Positions 8,225 to 15,726 of a DNA stretch of 16,443 nucleotides are shown here, in pieces; the first letter of the stretch is position 1, and every line of letters starts with the position of its first letter. Origin of the DNA: JAFGSZ01 sp964492185. Its GTDB lineage: Bacteria > Bacteroidota > Bacteroidia > Bacteroidales > UBA10428. Position numbers and translations under genes: made by a program. Location of the stretch: positions 1 through 16,443 of the forward strand of contig CAZBJH010000073.1 in assembly GCA_964492185.1 (NCBI GenBank). The letters run 5' to 3'. The notes beneath the pieces were generated by a model. The model did no database searches and was not told the origin of the DNA. It saw only the letters and a list, made by a program, of their open reading frames with translations.

Positions 8225-10855
8225 TTATATCTGCCTGATGTGTGCAATGCGTTCCTCGATGGCCCTGATCTTGTTTTCTGCATCGGTTCTTTTCTGTTTT
8301 TCAATCTCCACTACTTTTTCCGGAGCATTATTAACAAAACGCTCGTTTTCAAGCTTCTTCATAACTGACTTCAAAAAGCCCCGTGCATATTCCAGTTCTT
8401 TTCCCAGTTTCTCCAGTTCCCCCGTTTGATCCACCTGGTCACCCAGCGGCAGATAATATTCTTCAGTTCGTGTAATAAAGCTGACGGCATTACCTGGTTT
8501 TTCATCCGCTATTTCCACGTCATTCAGATTCGCCAGTCTGATCAGCACGGGATCAAAGTCAGTCCTGTGCTCTGAGGAACGAACCATCAGGTGCAGCTTC
8601 TCCCTGTTTGGAATCTGATTTTCAGCCCGGGTGTTTCTGACAAAGGATACCACTTCCTTAACTGCCTCAAAGCCGGTAATCAGGTTGTTATCATAATGGC
8701 CGGCAACGGGAAGTGGAGAAACCATAAGGCTGCTGCCCTGCGGACGCTCCTCCAGGTACTGCCATATCTCCTCGGTAATGAAAGGCATGAAAGGATGAAG
8801 CAAATGCAATAACTTGTCAAAAAACTGCCGTGTTGCATTCAGTGTTTCCGTATCAATGGGTTTTTTGTATGCCGGCTTGACCGCTTCCAGGTACCACGAA
8901 GAAAATTCTTCCCAGAAAAGCCGGTAAATATTCATGAGGGCATCCGAGATCCTGTAATTGTCAAATTGCTTGTTCATCTCATTGACAGCAGCATTCAGCC
9001 GATGATTAAACCATTCGATAACTGCTTTCGCATGATCCGGTTGCGGGATCGAATCATCTGCCTTCCAGGAAGTGACCAGACGGAATGCATTCCATATCTT
9101 GTTTGCAAAATTCCTTCCCTGCTCGGGAAGACTTTCATCAAAAAGCAGATCATTGCCTGCAGGGGAGCACAGCAACATGCCCACACGCACGCCATCGGCA
9201 CTGTATTTTGTTATGAGCTCGAGCGGATCGGGTGAATTGCCCAGTGATTTGGACATTTTCCTTCGCTTGCTGTCGCGAACGATCCCGGTAAGATAAACGT
9301 TCTTAAAAGGTTCTTTCCCCTTATATTCATACCCGGCGATGATCATCCGCGCCACCCAGAAAAACAGGATCTCGGGAGCCGTAACCAGATCATCGGTAGG
9401 ATAATAATGGCTTATATCATCATTCGAAAGTTCGGGTACGATATCGAAAACAGACATTGGCCATAACCATGAAGAAAACCATGTGTCCAGAACATCTTCA
9501 TCCTGCCTTAGCTCAGACAGCTGCAATTCACTGTTCCCTGTTTTTTCACGTGCCAGTATAAGGGCTGTTTCGGGTGTTCCTGCCACAACAAAATCGTTGC
9601 CCCCGGGAAGATAATACGCCGGAATACGATGTCCCCACCATAACTGGCGAGATATACACCAATCCCTGACATTCTCCATCCAGTGCCGGTACATATTTTT
9701 ATATTTGGCAGGATGAATTTTTATATTATCATTCATCACATTTTCCATAGCAGGACCTGCCAGCTTTTTCATTTTCAAAAACCATTGCATCGATAACCTG
9801 GGTTCGATCACAACATCGGTACGTTCCGAATATCCCACCTTATTTACATAGTCTTCAGCTTTGACCAGTGCACCTTCTTCTTTGAGCTGCTTTACAGCCA
9901 GCTCACGGGCTTCAAAACGATCAGTCCCGATAAATACCCGCGCATTTTCATTCAGTGTACCGTCATCATTAAAAATATCAATACTCCTCAGATTATGCTT
10001 AATTCCAATATTATAGTCATTTTCGTCATGTGCCGGAGTAATTTTCAGACATCCGGTACCAAATTCCATATCCACATAATCATCCTGAATGACCGGGACA
10101 GTCCTGTTCACCAGCGGTACTATTACTTTTTTGCCTTTTAAATGTTTATACCTCTTATCACCTGGATTCACACATACAGCGGTATCACCCAGGATGGTTT
10201 CAGGACGTGTTGTTGCAATTGTCACATAATCATTTTCACCCGCTACAGGATATCGCACATAATATAATTTCGAGCTGACTTCCTTATGGACCACCTCTTC
10301 ATCGGAAACTGCCGTTTTGGCCCGGGGATCCCAATTTACCATTCTTACCCCGCGGTATATGAGCCTCTTATTATAAAGATCAATAAACACATTTATTACA
10401 CTTTGGGAAAGATCAGGGTCCATAGTAAAGCGGGTACGCTCCCAGTCGCAGGAAGCACCAAGCTTCTTTAGCTGCTCCAGGATAATGCCGCCGTGTTTTT
10501 CTTTCCATTCCCAGGCATGTTTTAAAAACTCATCCCGTGTAAGTTTTGACTTATCTATTCCCTCACTTTTCAGCTTGGCCACCACACGTGCTTCCGTAGC
10601 AATCGAAGCATGGTCAGTACCCGGTACCCACAATGCATTCTTACCTTTCATCCGGGCACGCCTGACCAGGATATCCTGAATTGTATTGTTCAGCATATGC
10701 CCCATATGCAATACACCGGTAACATTGGGAGGCGGCATGACAATTGTATATGGATCGCGATCATCGGGTACGGACCGGAAAAATCCGTTTTTCAGCCAGT
10801 AAGTGTACCATTTCTCCTCGGTTAACTTCGGATCATACTTGGAAGGAATATCCAT
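8225..10855 (-). CDS. valS: Valyl-tRNA synthetase
   Basis: ValS charges tRNA-Val with valine and edits mischarged threonine. The 876-residue protein is a class I synthetase of normal length. The ATP-binding HIGH motif appears as PPPNVTGVLHMGH with HMGH at 49-52. The CP1 editing domain contains TTRPETILGDTAVCVNP (about 215-235). The valine-pocket region reads DVLDTWFSSWLWPMSVF. KMSKS sits near 530-536 as RRKMSKSLGNSPDP. An anticodon-binding domain follows, and the last 60 or so residues form the charged coiled-coil arm typical of ValS. ATG 10855 gives the standard MDIPSKYDPK start. It is the upstream gene of a minus-strand pair with the lyase gene 78 bp downstream. No T-box leader is visible upstream. 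Confidence 0.98.
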   Translation of the reverse strand: MDIPSKYDPKLTEEKWYTYWLKNGFFRSVPDDRDPYTIVMPPPNVTGVLHMGHMLNNTIQDILVRRARMKGKNALWVPGTDHASIATEARVVAKLKSEGIDKSKLTRDEFLKHAWEWKEKHGGIILEQLKKLGASCDWERTRFTMDPDLSQSVINVFIDLYNKRLIYRGVRMVNWDPRAKTAVSDEEVVHKEVSSKLYYVRYPVAGENDYVTIATTRPETILGDTAVCVNPGDKRYKHLKGKKVIVPLVNRTVPVIQDDYVDMEFGTGCLKITPAHDENDYNIGIKHNLRSIDIFNDDGTLNENARVFIGTDRFEARELAVKQLKEEGALVKAEDYVNKVGYSERTDVVIEPRLSMQWFLKMKKLAGPAMENVMNDNIKIHPAKYKNMYRHWMENVRDWCISRQLWWGHRIPAYYLPGGNDFVVAGTPETALILAREKTGNSELQLSELRQDEDVLDTWFSSWLWPMSVFDIVPELSNDDISHYYPTDDLVTAPEILFFWVARMIIAGYEYKGKEPFKNVYLTGIVRDSKRRKMSKSLGNSPDPLELITKYSADGVRVGMLLCSPAGNDLLFDESLPEQGRNFANKIWNAFRLVTSWKADDSIPQPDHAKAVIEWFNHRLNAAVNEMNKQFDNYRISDALMNIYRLFWEEFSSWYLEAVKPAYKKPIDTETLNATRQFFDKLLHLLHPFMPFITEEIWQYLEERPQGSSLMVSPLPVAGHYDNNLITGFEAVKEVVSFVRNTRAENQIPNREKLHLMVRSSEHRTDFDPVLIRLANLNDVEIADEKPGNAVSFITRTEEYYLPLGDQVDQTGELEKLGKELEYARGFLKSVMKKLENERFVNNAPEKVVEIEKQKRTDAENKIRAIEERIAHIRQI

Positions 10856-11157
10856 TCTGTTTTTCGGTTTATATTAGCAATTCATACTTTTTTCCACACC
10901 TGATCGTATAATATTAAACTGTACCACTGTGAAGCAAAAGCATCAGCTGTGTTAAGTTGAAGTTTAGTTATAACGATTTCTGGAAATTTTCGTAAAAATA
11001 AAAATTAATTGTCAGATGCACAGCGCTTGATTGTTTATTTAACCCGCATTACTCATAAAAATAAATAAGAATTACATAATGTATTGAATACCTATAGAAT
11101 AACAAAACAAAGCTTTGGAATTTGATTTTCATTCATTTTTACAAAGTGTGCCAATTT

Positions 11158-11223
11158 CAGGGTATCTGCTTCGCTTCAAAAGCTTAGCGGCAGGTAACTG
11201 CAGCTTCAGCATTCGATACCTTG
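11158..11223 (+). ncRNA. Candidate structured RNA: 66-nt three-way junction
   Basis: Hand folding of the plus strand gives a closed structure. The outer stem is 11158-11166 with 11215-11223: nine pairs, one of them G-U. It continues after a 3-nt bulge as TGCT (11167-11170) with AGCA (11208-11211). Inside, hairpin P2 is GCTT-CAA-AAGC (11173-11183). Hairpin P3 (11186-11205) has four plus three pairs around one G-A mismatch and is capped by GTAA, a GNRA tetraloop. Linkers at the junction are two nucleotides each. The G-U pair and GNRA loop both favour the plus strand. It matches no RNA family I can name. It could be a small RNA, a leader of the DUF1573 gene, or the remains of a palindromic DNA element. 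No matching promoter or terminator was found. Confidence 0.35.
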
Positions 11224-11379
11224 CATCTGCTTTGAACCTGACGTGTAAATAATACAGGTTAAAAATTATATTCTATGAAAACCGGAAAAACCATGCTCAC
11301 ACAAATTTCCAACGTGTAAAAACTTTGGCGGTCTTTATACTTTATTTAAAACAAATAGAATATTTTATATTGAATTAAT

Positions 11380-11387
11380 TAATTTTG
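11380..11387 (+). promoter_or_regulatory. Possible -7 element upstream of the DUF1573 gene
   Basis: TAATTTTG matches the Bacteroidota -7 consensus TAnnTTTG and would place the transcript start about 20-25 nt before ATG 11416. No TTTG is seen at the expected -33 spacing, so the call rests on one element in AT-rich sequence. Confidence 0.35.
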
Positions 11388-11415
11388 TATTTATTATTTA
11401 AAATAAAAGAAAGTT

Positions 11416-11844
11416 ATGAAAAAGATTTTTGCAATTGCAGCCATGATGATGATGGTGACCATTTACGGATGCACACAAACAACAGCGAAAAATGAAGGGG
11501 AAAAAATACTTGGTCCCGCGATAAGCTTCGATGAACTTGAACATGACTACGGAACTATTGAACAAAACGGGAATGGTGTATATAATTTTGTTTTCGAAAA
11601 TTCAGGGACACAACCATTAGTATTGACCAATGTACGGTCAACCTGTGGATGCACGGTTCCTCAATATCCCAAAGAACCTGTCAAACCCGGAAAAACCGCT
11701 ACAATAGAAGTTAAATATGATACACGCAGGATAGGTCCTTTTTCAAAATCAGTTATTGTATATTCAAATGCAACAGATACACCTGTTGTGCTGAGGATAA
11801 AGGGAAAAGTTGTGCCAAAAGGCAGTACGGCGGATAACGGATAA
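11416..11844 (+). CDS. DUF1573 domain lipoprotein
   Basis: A 142-residue exported lipoprotein. The N-terminus is a short signal peptide (MKK plus a methionine/alanine-rich hydrophobic stretch) ending in TIYGC, with the lipidated Cys at residue 19. From about residue 37 to 135 it forms one DUF1573 domain, an immunoglobulin-like beta-sandwich: FDELEHDYGTI, FVFENSGTQPLVLTN, the hallmark STCGCTVP (Cys 77 and 79), then PVKPGKTATIEVKYDTRRIGPFSKSVIVYSN and VLRIKGKV. These domains are frequent in Bacteroidota cell-envelope proteins; their precise role is not established and no enzyme function is implied. It stands alone on the plus strand before the aminotransferase, separated by about 100 bp that contain that gene's own promoter. 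Confidence 0.92.
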   Translation: MKKIFAIAAMMMMVTIYGCTQTTAKNEGEKILGPAISFDELEHDYGTIEQNGNGVYNFVFENSGTQPLVLTNVRSTCGCTVPQYPKEPVKPGKTATIEVKYDTRRIGPFSKSVIVYSNATDTPVVLRIKGKVVPKGSTADNG

Positions 11845-11893
11845 CACACCCGCGAAAATACTACTTTTTATCCCTTGGACCCATATTTTTCTT

Positions 11894-11925
11894 TTTGCAT
11901 CATGCAACGGATGCAAATATTTTTG
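11894..11925 (+). promoter_or_regulatory. Bacteroidota-type promoter with embedded 8-bp inverted repeat
   Basis: TTTG (11894-11897), a 20-bp spacer and TATTTTTG (11918-11925) match the TTTG-N19-21-TAnnTTTG promoter exactly, about 20 bp before ATG 11946 of the aminotransferase. The spacer also holds a perfect inverted repeat, TTTGCATC (11894-11901) and GATGCAAA (11910-11917), with an 8-base loop, so the -33 element is part of the left arm. This could be an operator. Alternatively the hairpin followed by TATTTTT could terminate the DUF1573 transcript. Confidence 0.6.
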
Positions 11926-11945
11926 TTAAATAAAACATATTAAGC

Positions 11946-13208
11946 ATGCCCGACATTTCAAGCAGAGGAAATCTGATGCCCAACTCACCCATACGCAAAC
12001 TGGTGCCGCTGGCTGAAGATGCAGAAAAAAGAGGAAATACCGTATACAGGTTAAATATAGGCCAACCCGATATTCCCACTTCACCAAATGCCATGAAGGC
12101 TATCAGGAATATTAACACCAAAGTAATAGATTACGGCCATAGCGCGGGAAACCAATCCTTACGGAAAAAATTCGTTGAATACTACCGCGGCATTGGTATT
12201 AATATTGAATATGAAGATATCCTAATAACAACCGGTGCATCTGAAGCCATTACCATTACCCTGCATACCTGCCTTAATGCCGGCGACGAGATCATTGTGC
12301 CGGAACCTTTCTATGCCAACTACTTTAGTTTTGCCACTGCAGCCGATGTGGAAGTCGTGCCTATTACCTCAAAAATTGAAAATGGTTTTGCATTGCCTCC
12401 CATTTCGGAATTTGAAGATAAGATCACTTCCAAAACCAAGGCGATCATAATATGCAATCCGAACAATCCTACAGGATACATTTACTCCCGCCAGGAGCTT
12501 GAGCAATTGCGTGACCTGGTGAAAAAATATGATCTGTTTTTATTGGCCGATGAGGTATATCGTGATTTGTGCTATGACGGTCAGGAATTTACCTCCATCA
12601 TGGATATTAACGGTATTGACCAAAATGTTATTCTGATCGATTCGGTTTCCAAACGTTATAGCGCCACAGGTCTAAGAACCGGGGTCATGGTTTCTAAAAA
12701 CAGGTATTTGCTTCATACGGCCCTGAAATTCTGCCAGGCCAGGTTATGCCCACCTTATGTTGCCCAGGTTGCAGCCGAAGCAGCCATTGATTCTCCGCCC
12801 GAATACATGCAGATGATCTATGATGAGTTCCTGACCCGAAGAAACTATATTGTTAAAGAACTGAACACTATACCCGGTATTATATGTCCCTTACCCCGCG
12901 GTGCTTTTTACTTGCTGGCAAAACTACCGGTTGATGATGCCGAAAAATTTGCCATGTGGATGTTAAGCGAATTTGAATATGAAAAACAAACGGTAATGCT
13001 GGCCCCGGCCTCAGGATTTTATTTCAATACCAATTTGGGAAAGCAGGAAGTGCGTATTGCCTATGTTTTAAATGTTCAAAAGCTGAAGAAAGCCATGATG
13101 TGCCTGCGCCTGGCACTCGAACAATATCCGGGAAGAATCAGGACAGATAAAAAACATAAGACGAAAACCGTTATTCCGACAGCAACCAATCCCTGGTTTA
13201 TTCAGTGA
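11946..13208 (+). CDS. PLP-dependent class I aminotransferase (aspartate aminotransferase-like)
   Basis: A 420-residue fold-type I PLP enzyme that moves an amino group between an amino acid and a 2-oxoacid; by resemblance to Bacteroidota homologues it is probably an aspartate/aromatic-type transaminase, but substrate choice cannot be read with confidence. Landmarks: MPDISSRGNLMPNSPIRKLVP at the start (supports ATG 11946 rather than the Met at residue 11), NPNNPTG at 171-177, LADEVYRD with Asp 202 and Tyr 205, the PLP Lys 236 in DSVSKRYSATGLRTG, and a C-terminal RIAYVLN arginine. After ALEQYPGR there is an extra tail of about 23 basic-rich residues not expected in the family. The final 11 bases overlap the convergent DUF1343 gene. 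A good promoter lies upstream. Confidence 0.93.
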   Translation: MPDISSRGNLMPNSPIRKLVPLAEDAEKRGNTVYRLNIGQPDIPTSPNAMKAIRNINTKVIDYGHSAGNQSLRKKFVEYYRGIGINIEYEDILITTGASEAITITLHTCLNAGDEIIVPEPFYANYFSFATAADVEVVPITSKIENGFALPPISEFEDKITSKTKAIIICNPNNPTGYIYSRQELEQLRDLVKKYDLFLLADEVYRDLCYDGQEFTSIMDINGIDQNVILIDSVSKRYSATGLRTGVMVSKNRYLLHTALKFCQARLCPPYVAQVAAEAAIDSPPEYMQMIYDEFLTRRNYIVKELNTIPGIICPLPRGAFYLLAKLPVDDAEKFAMWMLSEFEYEKQTVMLAPASGFYFNTNLGKQEVRIAYVLNVQKLKKAMMCLRLALEQYPGRIRTDKKHKTKTVIPTATNPWFIQ

Positions 13209-14394
13209 AATCGGGATAAAGCAAATATTTTTGCCTTAATTCTTTGTAACCTGACAGGTCATTCTGCCAGTCAAACTTTATCGTATCAATGTCAATACCG
13301 GATTTTATCTGACTTCTCAACATTTTGTTTCCTGACAATAAATTAAAATAGGGAATAAAAAAACTGTCCTGGCCGGCCAGTTGCCATGCATGTTCAAGAT
13401 ATTTCAGCATGATCGCCCGGTTGTTAGCAATCTCTTCAGCCGCAACGTGCCTCAGGTCAATGCCATAACATACCTCATCCTGGTGCTTTGGGTGTTCAGC
13501 ACCCGGAACCGATGCGGGAATATAACGAAACAAAGAATCAGGAAAGCCGGGATGACCGTATACCTCAAACGGAAAAGATGTTCCTCTGCCCACATTGATA
13601 ATGGTTCCCTCAAAAAAACCCAGTGACGGATAAAGATATACCGCACGCATACTTTTGAGGTTAGGTGAGGGAAACACAGTCAGGTGATACAAGGAATCAT
13701 GTGTATAATTATCACATAATATCACATGCAGATCACATTCAAGGCCATTTTTCAGCCATGATTCACCATTGATCATGCCTGCATATTCTGCTATGGTAAG
13801 TCCATGGACAACCGGCACGGGATGCATGCCCACAAAAGACCTGAACTCATCCTCCAGCACCGGCCCGTCAATATAAAAACCATTGGGATTCGGCCGGTCA
13901 AGAACAAGCAGGGAAATCCCATTTTTAGCACAGGCTTCCATCACATAATGTAATGTGCTGATATATGTGTAAAAACGAACTCCGACATCCTGAATATCAA
14001 AAACAACCATATCAATGCCCTGTAAATCCTCCCACCCTGGTTTTCTCACCTTGCCATACAAAGAGATCAAAGGAATACCGGTTCCCTTATCCGTCTCATC
14101 ATCTACAAGGTAACCCGCGTCTTCCATGCCGCGGAAACCGTGTTCTGGACTGAAAATTTTATCTATCCTGATACCCAGCTTTAACAGGCTATCAACCAAA
14201 TGAACATCGCCGATAAGGCTGGTATGGTTGGCTACCAGGGCAATATGCCGGTCCTTTAATAAAGGCAGGTATTGTGACGTACGCTCTGCCGCAGGTATTA
14301 TTCTGTCGTCCGGCCGGTCACCGGCATGGTGTTGGCTTTTGCAGCTAACAACAAACAATGACAAGGAAAATATGCATATCGCTTTTTTTATCAT
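13198..14394 (-). CDS. DUF1343 lipoprotein, NamZ-like exo-beta-N-acetylmuramidase (GH171)
   Basis: DUF1343 members characterised as NamZ remove terminal N-acetylmuramic acid from peptidoglycan fragments, a cell-wall recycling step. This copy has 398 residues. It starts with a lipoprotein signal (MIKKAICIF, lipobox VVSC, Cys 18) and so should sit in the envelope. Diagnostic blocks are IALVANHTSLIG, the conserved FSPEHGFRG with candidate acid Glu 84, DVGVRFYTYISTLHYVMEAC, VLDRPNPNG, GLTIAEYAGMINGE and GRGTSFPFEVYG. It looks intact. It is convergent with the aminotransferase (11-bp overlap of ends) and divergent from the permease gene. Assignment to DUF1343 is firm; the exact sugar specificity is inferred from the family. 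Confidence 0.93.
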   Translation of the reverse strand: MIKKAICIFSLSLFVVSCKSQHHAGDRPDDRIIPAAERTSQYLPLLKDRHIALVANHTSLIGDVHLVDSLLKLGIRIDKIFSPEHGFRGMEDAGYLVDDETDKGTGIPLISLYGKVRKPGWEDLQGIDMVVFDIQDVGVRFYTYISTLHYVMEACAKNGISLLVLDRPNPNGFYIDGPVLEDEFRSFVGMHPVPVVHGLTIAEYAGMINGESWLKNGLECDLHVILCDNYTHDSLYHLTVFPSPNLKSMRAVYLYPSLGFFEGTIINVGRGTSFPFEVYGHPGFPDSLFRYIPASVPGAEHPKHQDEVCYGIDLRHVAAEEIANNRAIMLKYLEHAWQLAGQDSFFIPYFNLLSGNKMLRSQIKSGIDIDTIKFDWQNDLSGYKELRQKYLLYPDFTE

Positions 14395-14420
14395 GAAAGG
14401 TTTTTACTGATTGTGTGCAT

Positions 14421-14428
14421 CAAAAATA
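14421..14428 (-). promoter_or_regulatory. Possible -7 element for the DUF1343 gene
   Basis: On the minus strand this reads TATTTTTG, matching TAnnTTTG, about 27 bases before ATG 14394. ATTG, one base from the TTTG consensus, lies 21 bp upstream (14453-14450). The element is back-to-back with the candidate promoter of the permease gene. Confidence 0.35.
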
Positions 14429-14429
14429 G

Positions 14430-14437
14430 TACATTTG
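14430..14437 (+). promoter_or_regulatory. Possible -7 element for the LolC/E-type permease gene
   Basis: TACATTTG matches TAnnTTTG and would put the transcript start about 10-15 bases before GTG 14455. This supports 14455 over the earlier in-frame GTG at 14413, which would lie upstream of the transcript start. The -33 position (ACTG, 14406-14409) is a weak match. Confidence 0.4.
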
Positions 14438-14454
14438 CTGCAAAATATACAATA

Positions 14455-15702
14455 GTGAACACCGAACTGTTTATTGCAAAACGGCTGACTTTTGATAAAG
14501 AGAGTAAAGCTTCCTTTTCTCGCCCGATAATAAGGATCGCCATTATTGGCATTGCCCTCGGACTGGTTGTGATGATCATTTCTGTTGCCGTTGTTACGGG
14601 CTTTAAGAATGAGATCAGGAAGAGGGTTGTTGGTTTTGGTTCGCATATACATATCATTAACTTTGATTCAAACATATCATTCGAAACACAACCTATATCA
14701 AAAAAACAGGATTTCTACCCGGGTTTGGCCGATTCAATAGAGGGAATTGATCACATACAGATCTTTGCCACTAAACCGGGCATCATAAAAACGGATAAAG
14801 ATATTGAAGGAGTGATAGTAAAAGGAATAGGAAGTGATTTCGACTGGCATTTCTTTAATGAAAACCTGGTGGAAGGACATTCCTTTAACGTTAACGATAC
14901 ATTGACCTCCAATGAAGTACTGATTTCACGGCACATATCCAATCTGTTAGGTTTGGAGATAAAGGACGAATTCGCGATGTTCTTTATAGACCGGCAGCCA
15001 CGCGCGCGAAGGTTTAAAATCGCGGGTATTTATGAAACCAGCCTTGAAGAATTTGATAAACAATTCATCCTGGCTGATATCAAACATATCATAAAACTCA
15101 ATAACTGGAAAGATGATGAGATAAGCGGTTTTGAGATACTGATCAGTGATTATCGGGATATTGATTATCTTACCAGGCAGGTCCATGAAATTGCCGGATT
15201 AAGCTTTGACGAAGACGGGTATCCGCTTAAAGTAAGAAACATCAAACATAAGTATCCTCAAATTTTCGACTGGCTGACCCTACTGGATATGAATGTTTTG
15301 GTGATCCTGATTTTAATGGTTGTTGTTGCCGGATTTAATATGGTTTCAGGTTTGATCATACTTATCCTTGACAGAACGAACATGATAGGGATATTGAAAT
15401 CCCTCGGACTAAATAATAAAGGGATACGTAAAATATTCCTTTATCAATCGGCCTTCCTCATCACAAAGGGGCTTCTGTGGGGAAATCTGATCGGCATACT
15501 CCTTGCATTTATACAGTATAAAACACAATTTCTGCAACTTGACCAGGCATCATATTTTATAGATTATGTTCCGGTAAATTTTAATATTTTATATTTTATT
15601 TTGCTGAATGCCGGCACCCTGCTTATTACCCTCACCATGCTGGTATTTCCTTCGCTTATCATTGCCAATATCAGCCCTTCGCGAACAGTCAGGTTCAATT
15701 AA
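14455..15702 (+). CDS. LolC/LolE-type ABC transporter permease (FtsX/MacB family)
   Basis: A 415-residue inner-membrane permease of the family that extracts lipoproteins from the inner membrane for transfer to the outer membrane. Topology fits LolC/E: NTELFIAKRLTFDKESK before the first helix (about 25-50), a periplasmic MacB-like core domain (about 50-275), then three helices near 280-305, 333-355 and 376-405 forming the FtsX domain, with LDRTNMIGILKSLGLNNKGIRKIF between helices two and three. The GTG start at 14455 gives VNTELFIAKR, the usual N-terminus; an earlier GTG at 14413 adds 14 residues that overlap the candidate promoter. No ATPase partner (LolD) is in the window, which is usual where the genes are dispersed. 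The Nudix gene follows after 24 bp, likely in one operon. Confidence 0.88.
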   Translation: MNTELFIAKRLTFDKESKASFSRPIIRIAIIGIALGLVVMIISVAVVTGFKNEIRKRVVGFGSHIHIINFDSNISFETQPISKKQDFYPGLADSIEGIDHIQIFATKPGIIKTDKDIEGVIVKGIGSDFDWHFFNENLVEGHSFNVNDTLTSNEVLISRHISNLLGLEIKDEFAMFFIDRQPRARRFKIAGIYETSLEEFDKQFILADIKHIIKLNNWKDDEISGFEILISDYRDIDYLTRQVHEIAGLSFDEDGYPLKVRNIKHKYPQIFDWLTLLDMNVLVILILMVVVAGFNMVSGLIILILDRTNMIGILKSLGLNNKGIRKIFLYQSAFLITKGLLWGNLIGILLAFIQYKTQFLQLDQASYFIDYVPVNFNILYFILLNAGTLLITLTMLVFPSLIIANISPSRTVRFN

Positions 15703-15726
15703 ATGTTATTATTTCAATTATAGTTT

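Larger units (their letters stand above)
10856..11415. other. 560-bp AT-rich intergenic region between divergent valS and DUF1573 gene
   Basis: No convincing gene is present; the longest start-like reading, from ATG 11275, has only 14 codons. The stretch holds a 10-bp palindrome CAAAGCTTTG (11108-11117), a three-way-junction fold at 11158-11223 (listed separately), an inverted repeat AACCTG/CAGGTT with a 14-base loop (11235-11260), two copies of ACGTGTAAA (11241-11249 and 11312-11320), and a TAnnTTTG promoter element near the DUF1573 gene. The concentration of small symmetric elements in the middle of the gap suggests a regulatory or RNA role. Confidence 0.6.

Noticed and set aside
10856..11220. 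T-box leader for valS
   Set aside because: On the minus strand no GGTGG-type T-box sequence or terminator pair is seen, and T-boxes are not typical of Bacteroidota.
11158..11223. tRNA gene (TTCGA near the 3' end, acceptor-like outer stem)
   Set aside because: No anticodon arm of seven-base loop, wrong arm spacing, and TTCGA overlaps the outer stem instead of sitting in a T loop.
11275..11319. Small ORF of 14 codons (MKTGKTMLTQ...)
   Set aside because: Too short, with no promoter, conservation evidence or hydrophobic or toxin-like character to support it.
14413..14454. Earlier GTG start for the permease
   Set aside because: The added 14 residues are not family-like and overlap the candidate -7 element; VNTELFIAKR at 14455 matches the usual N-terminus.
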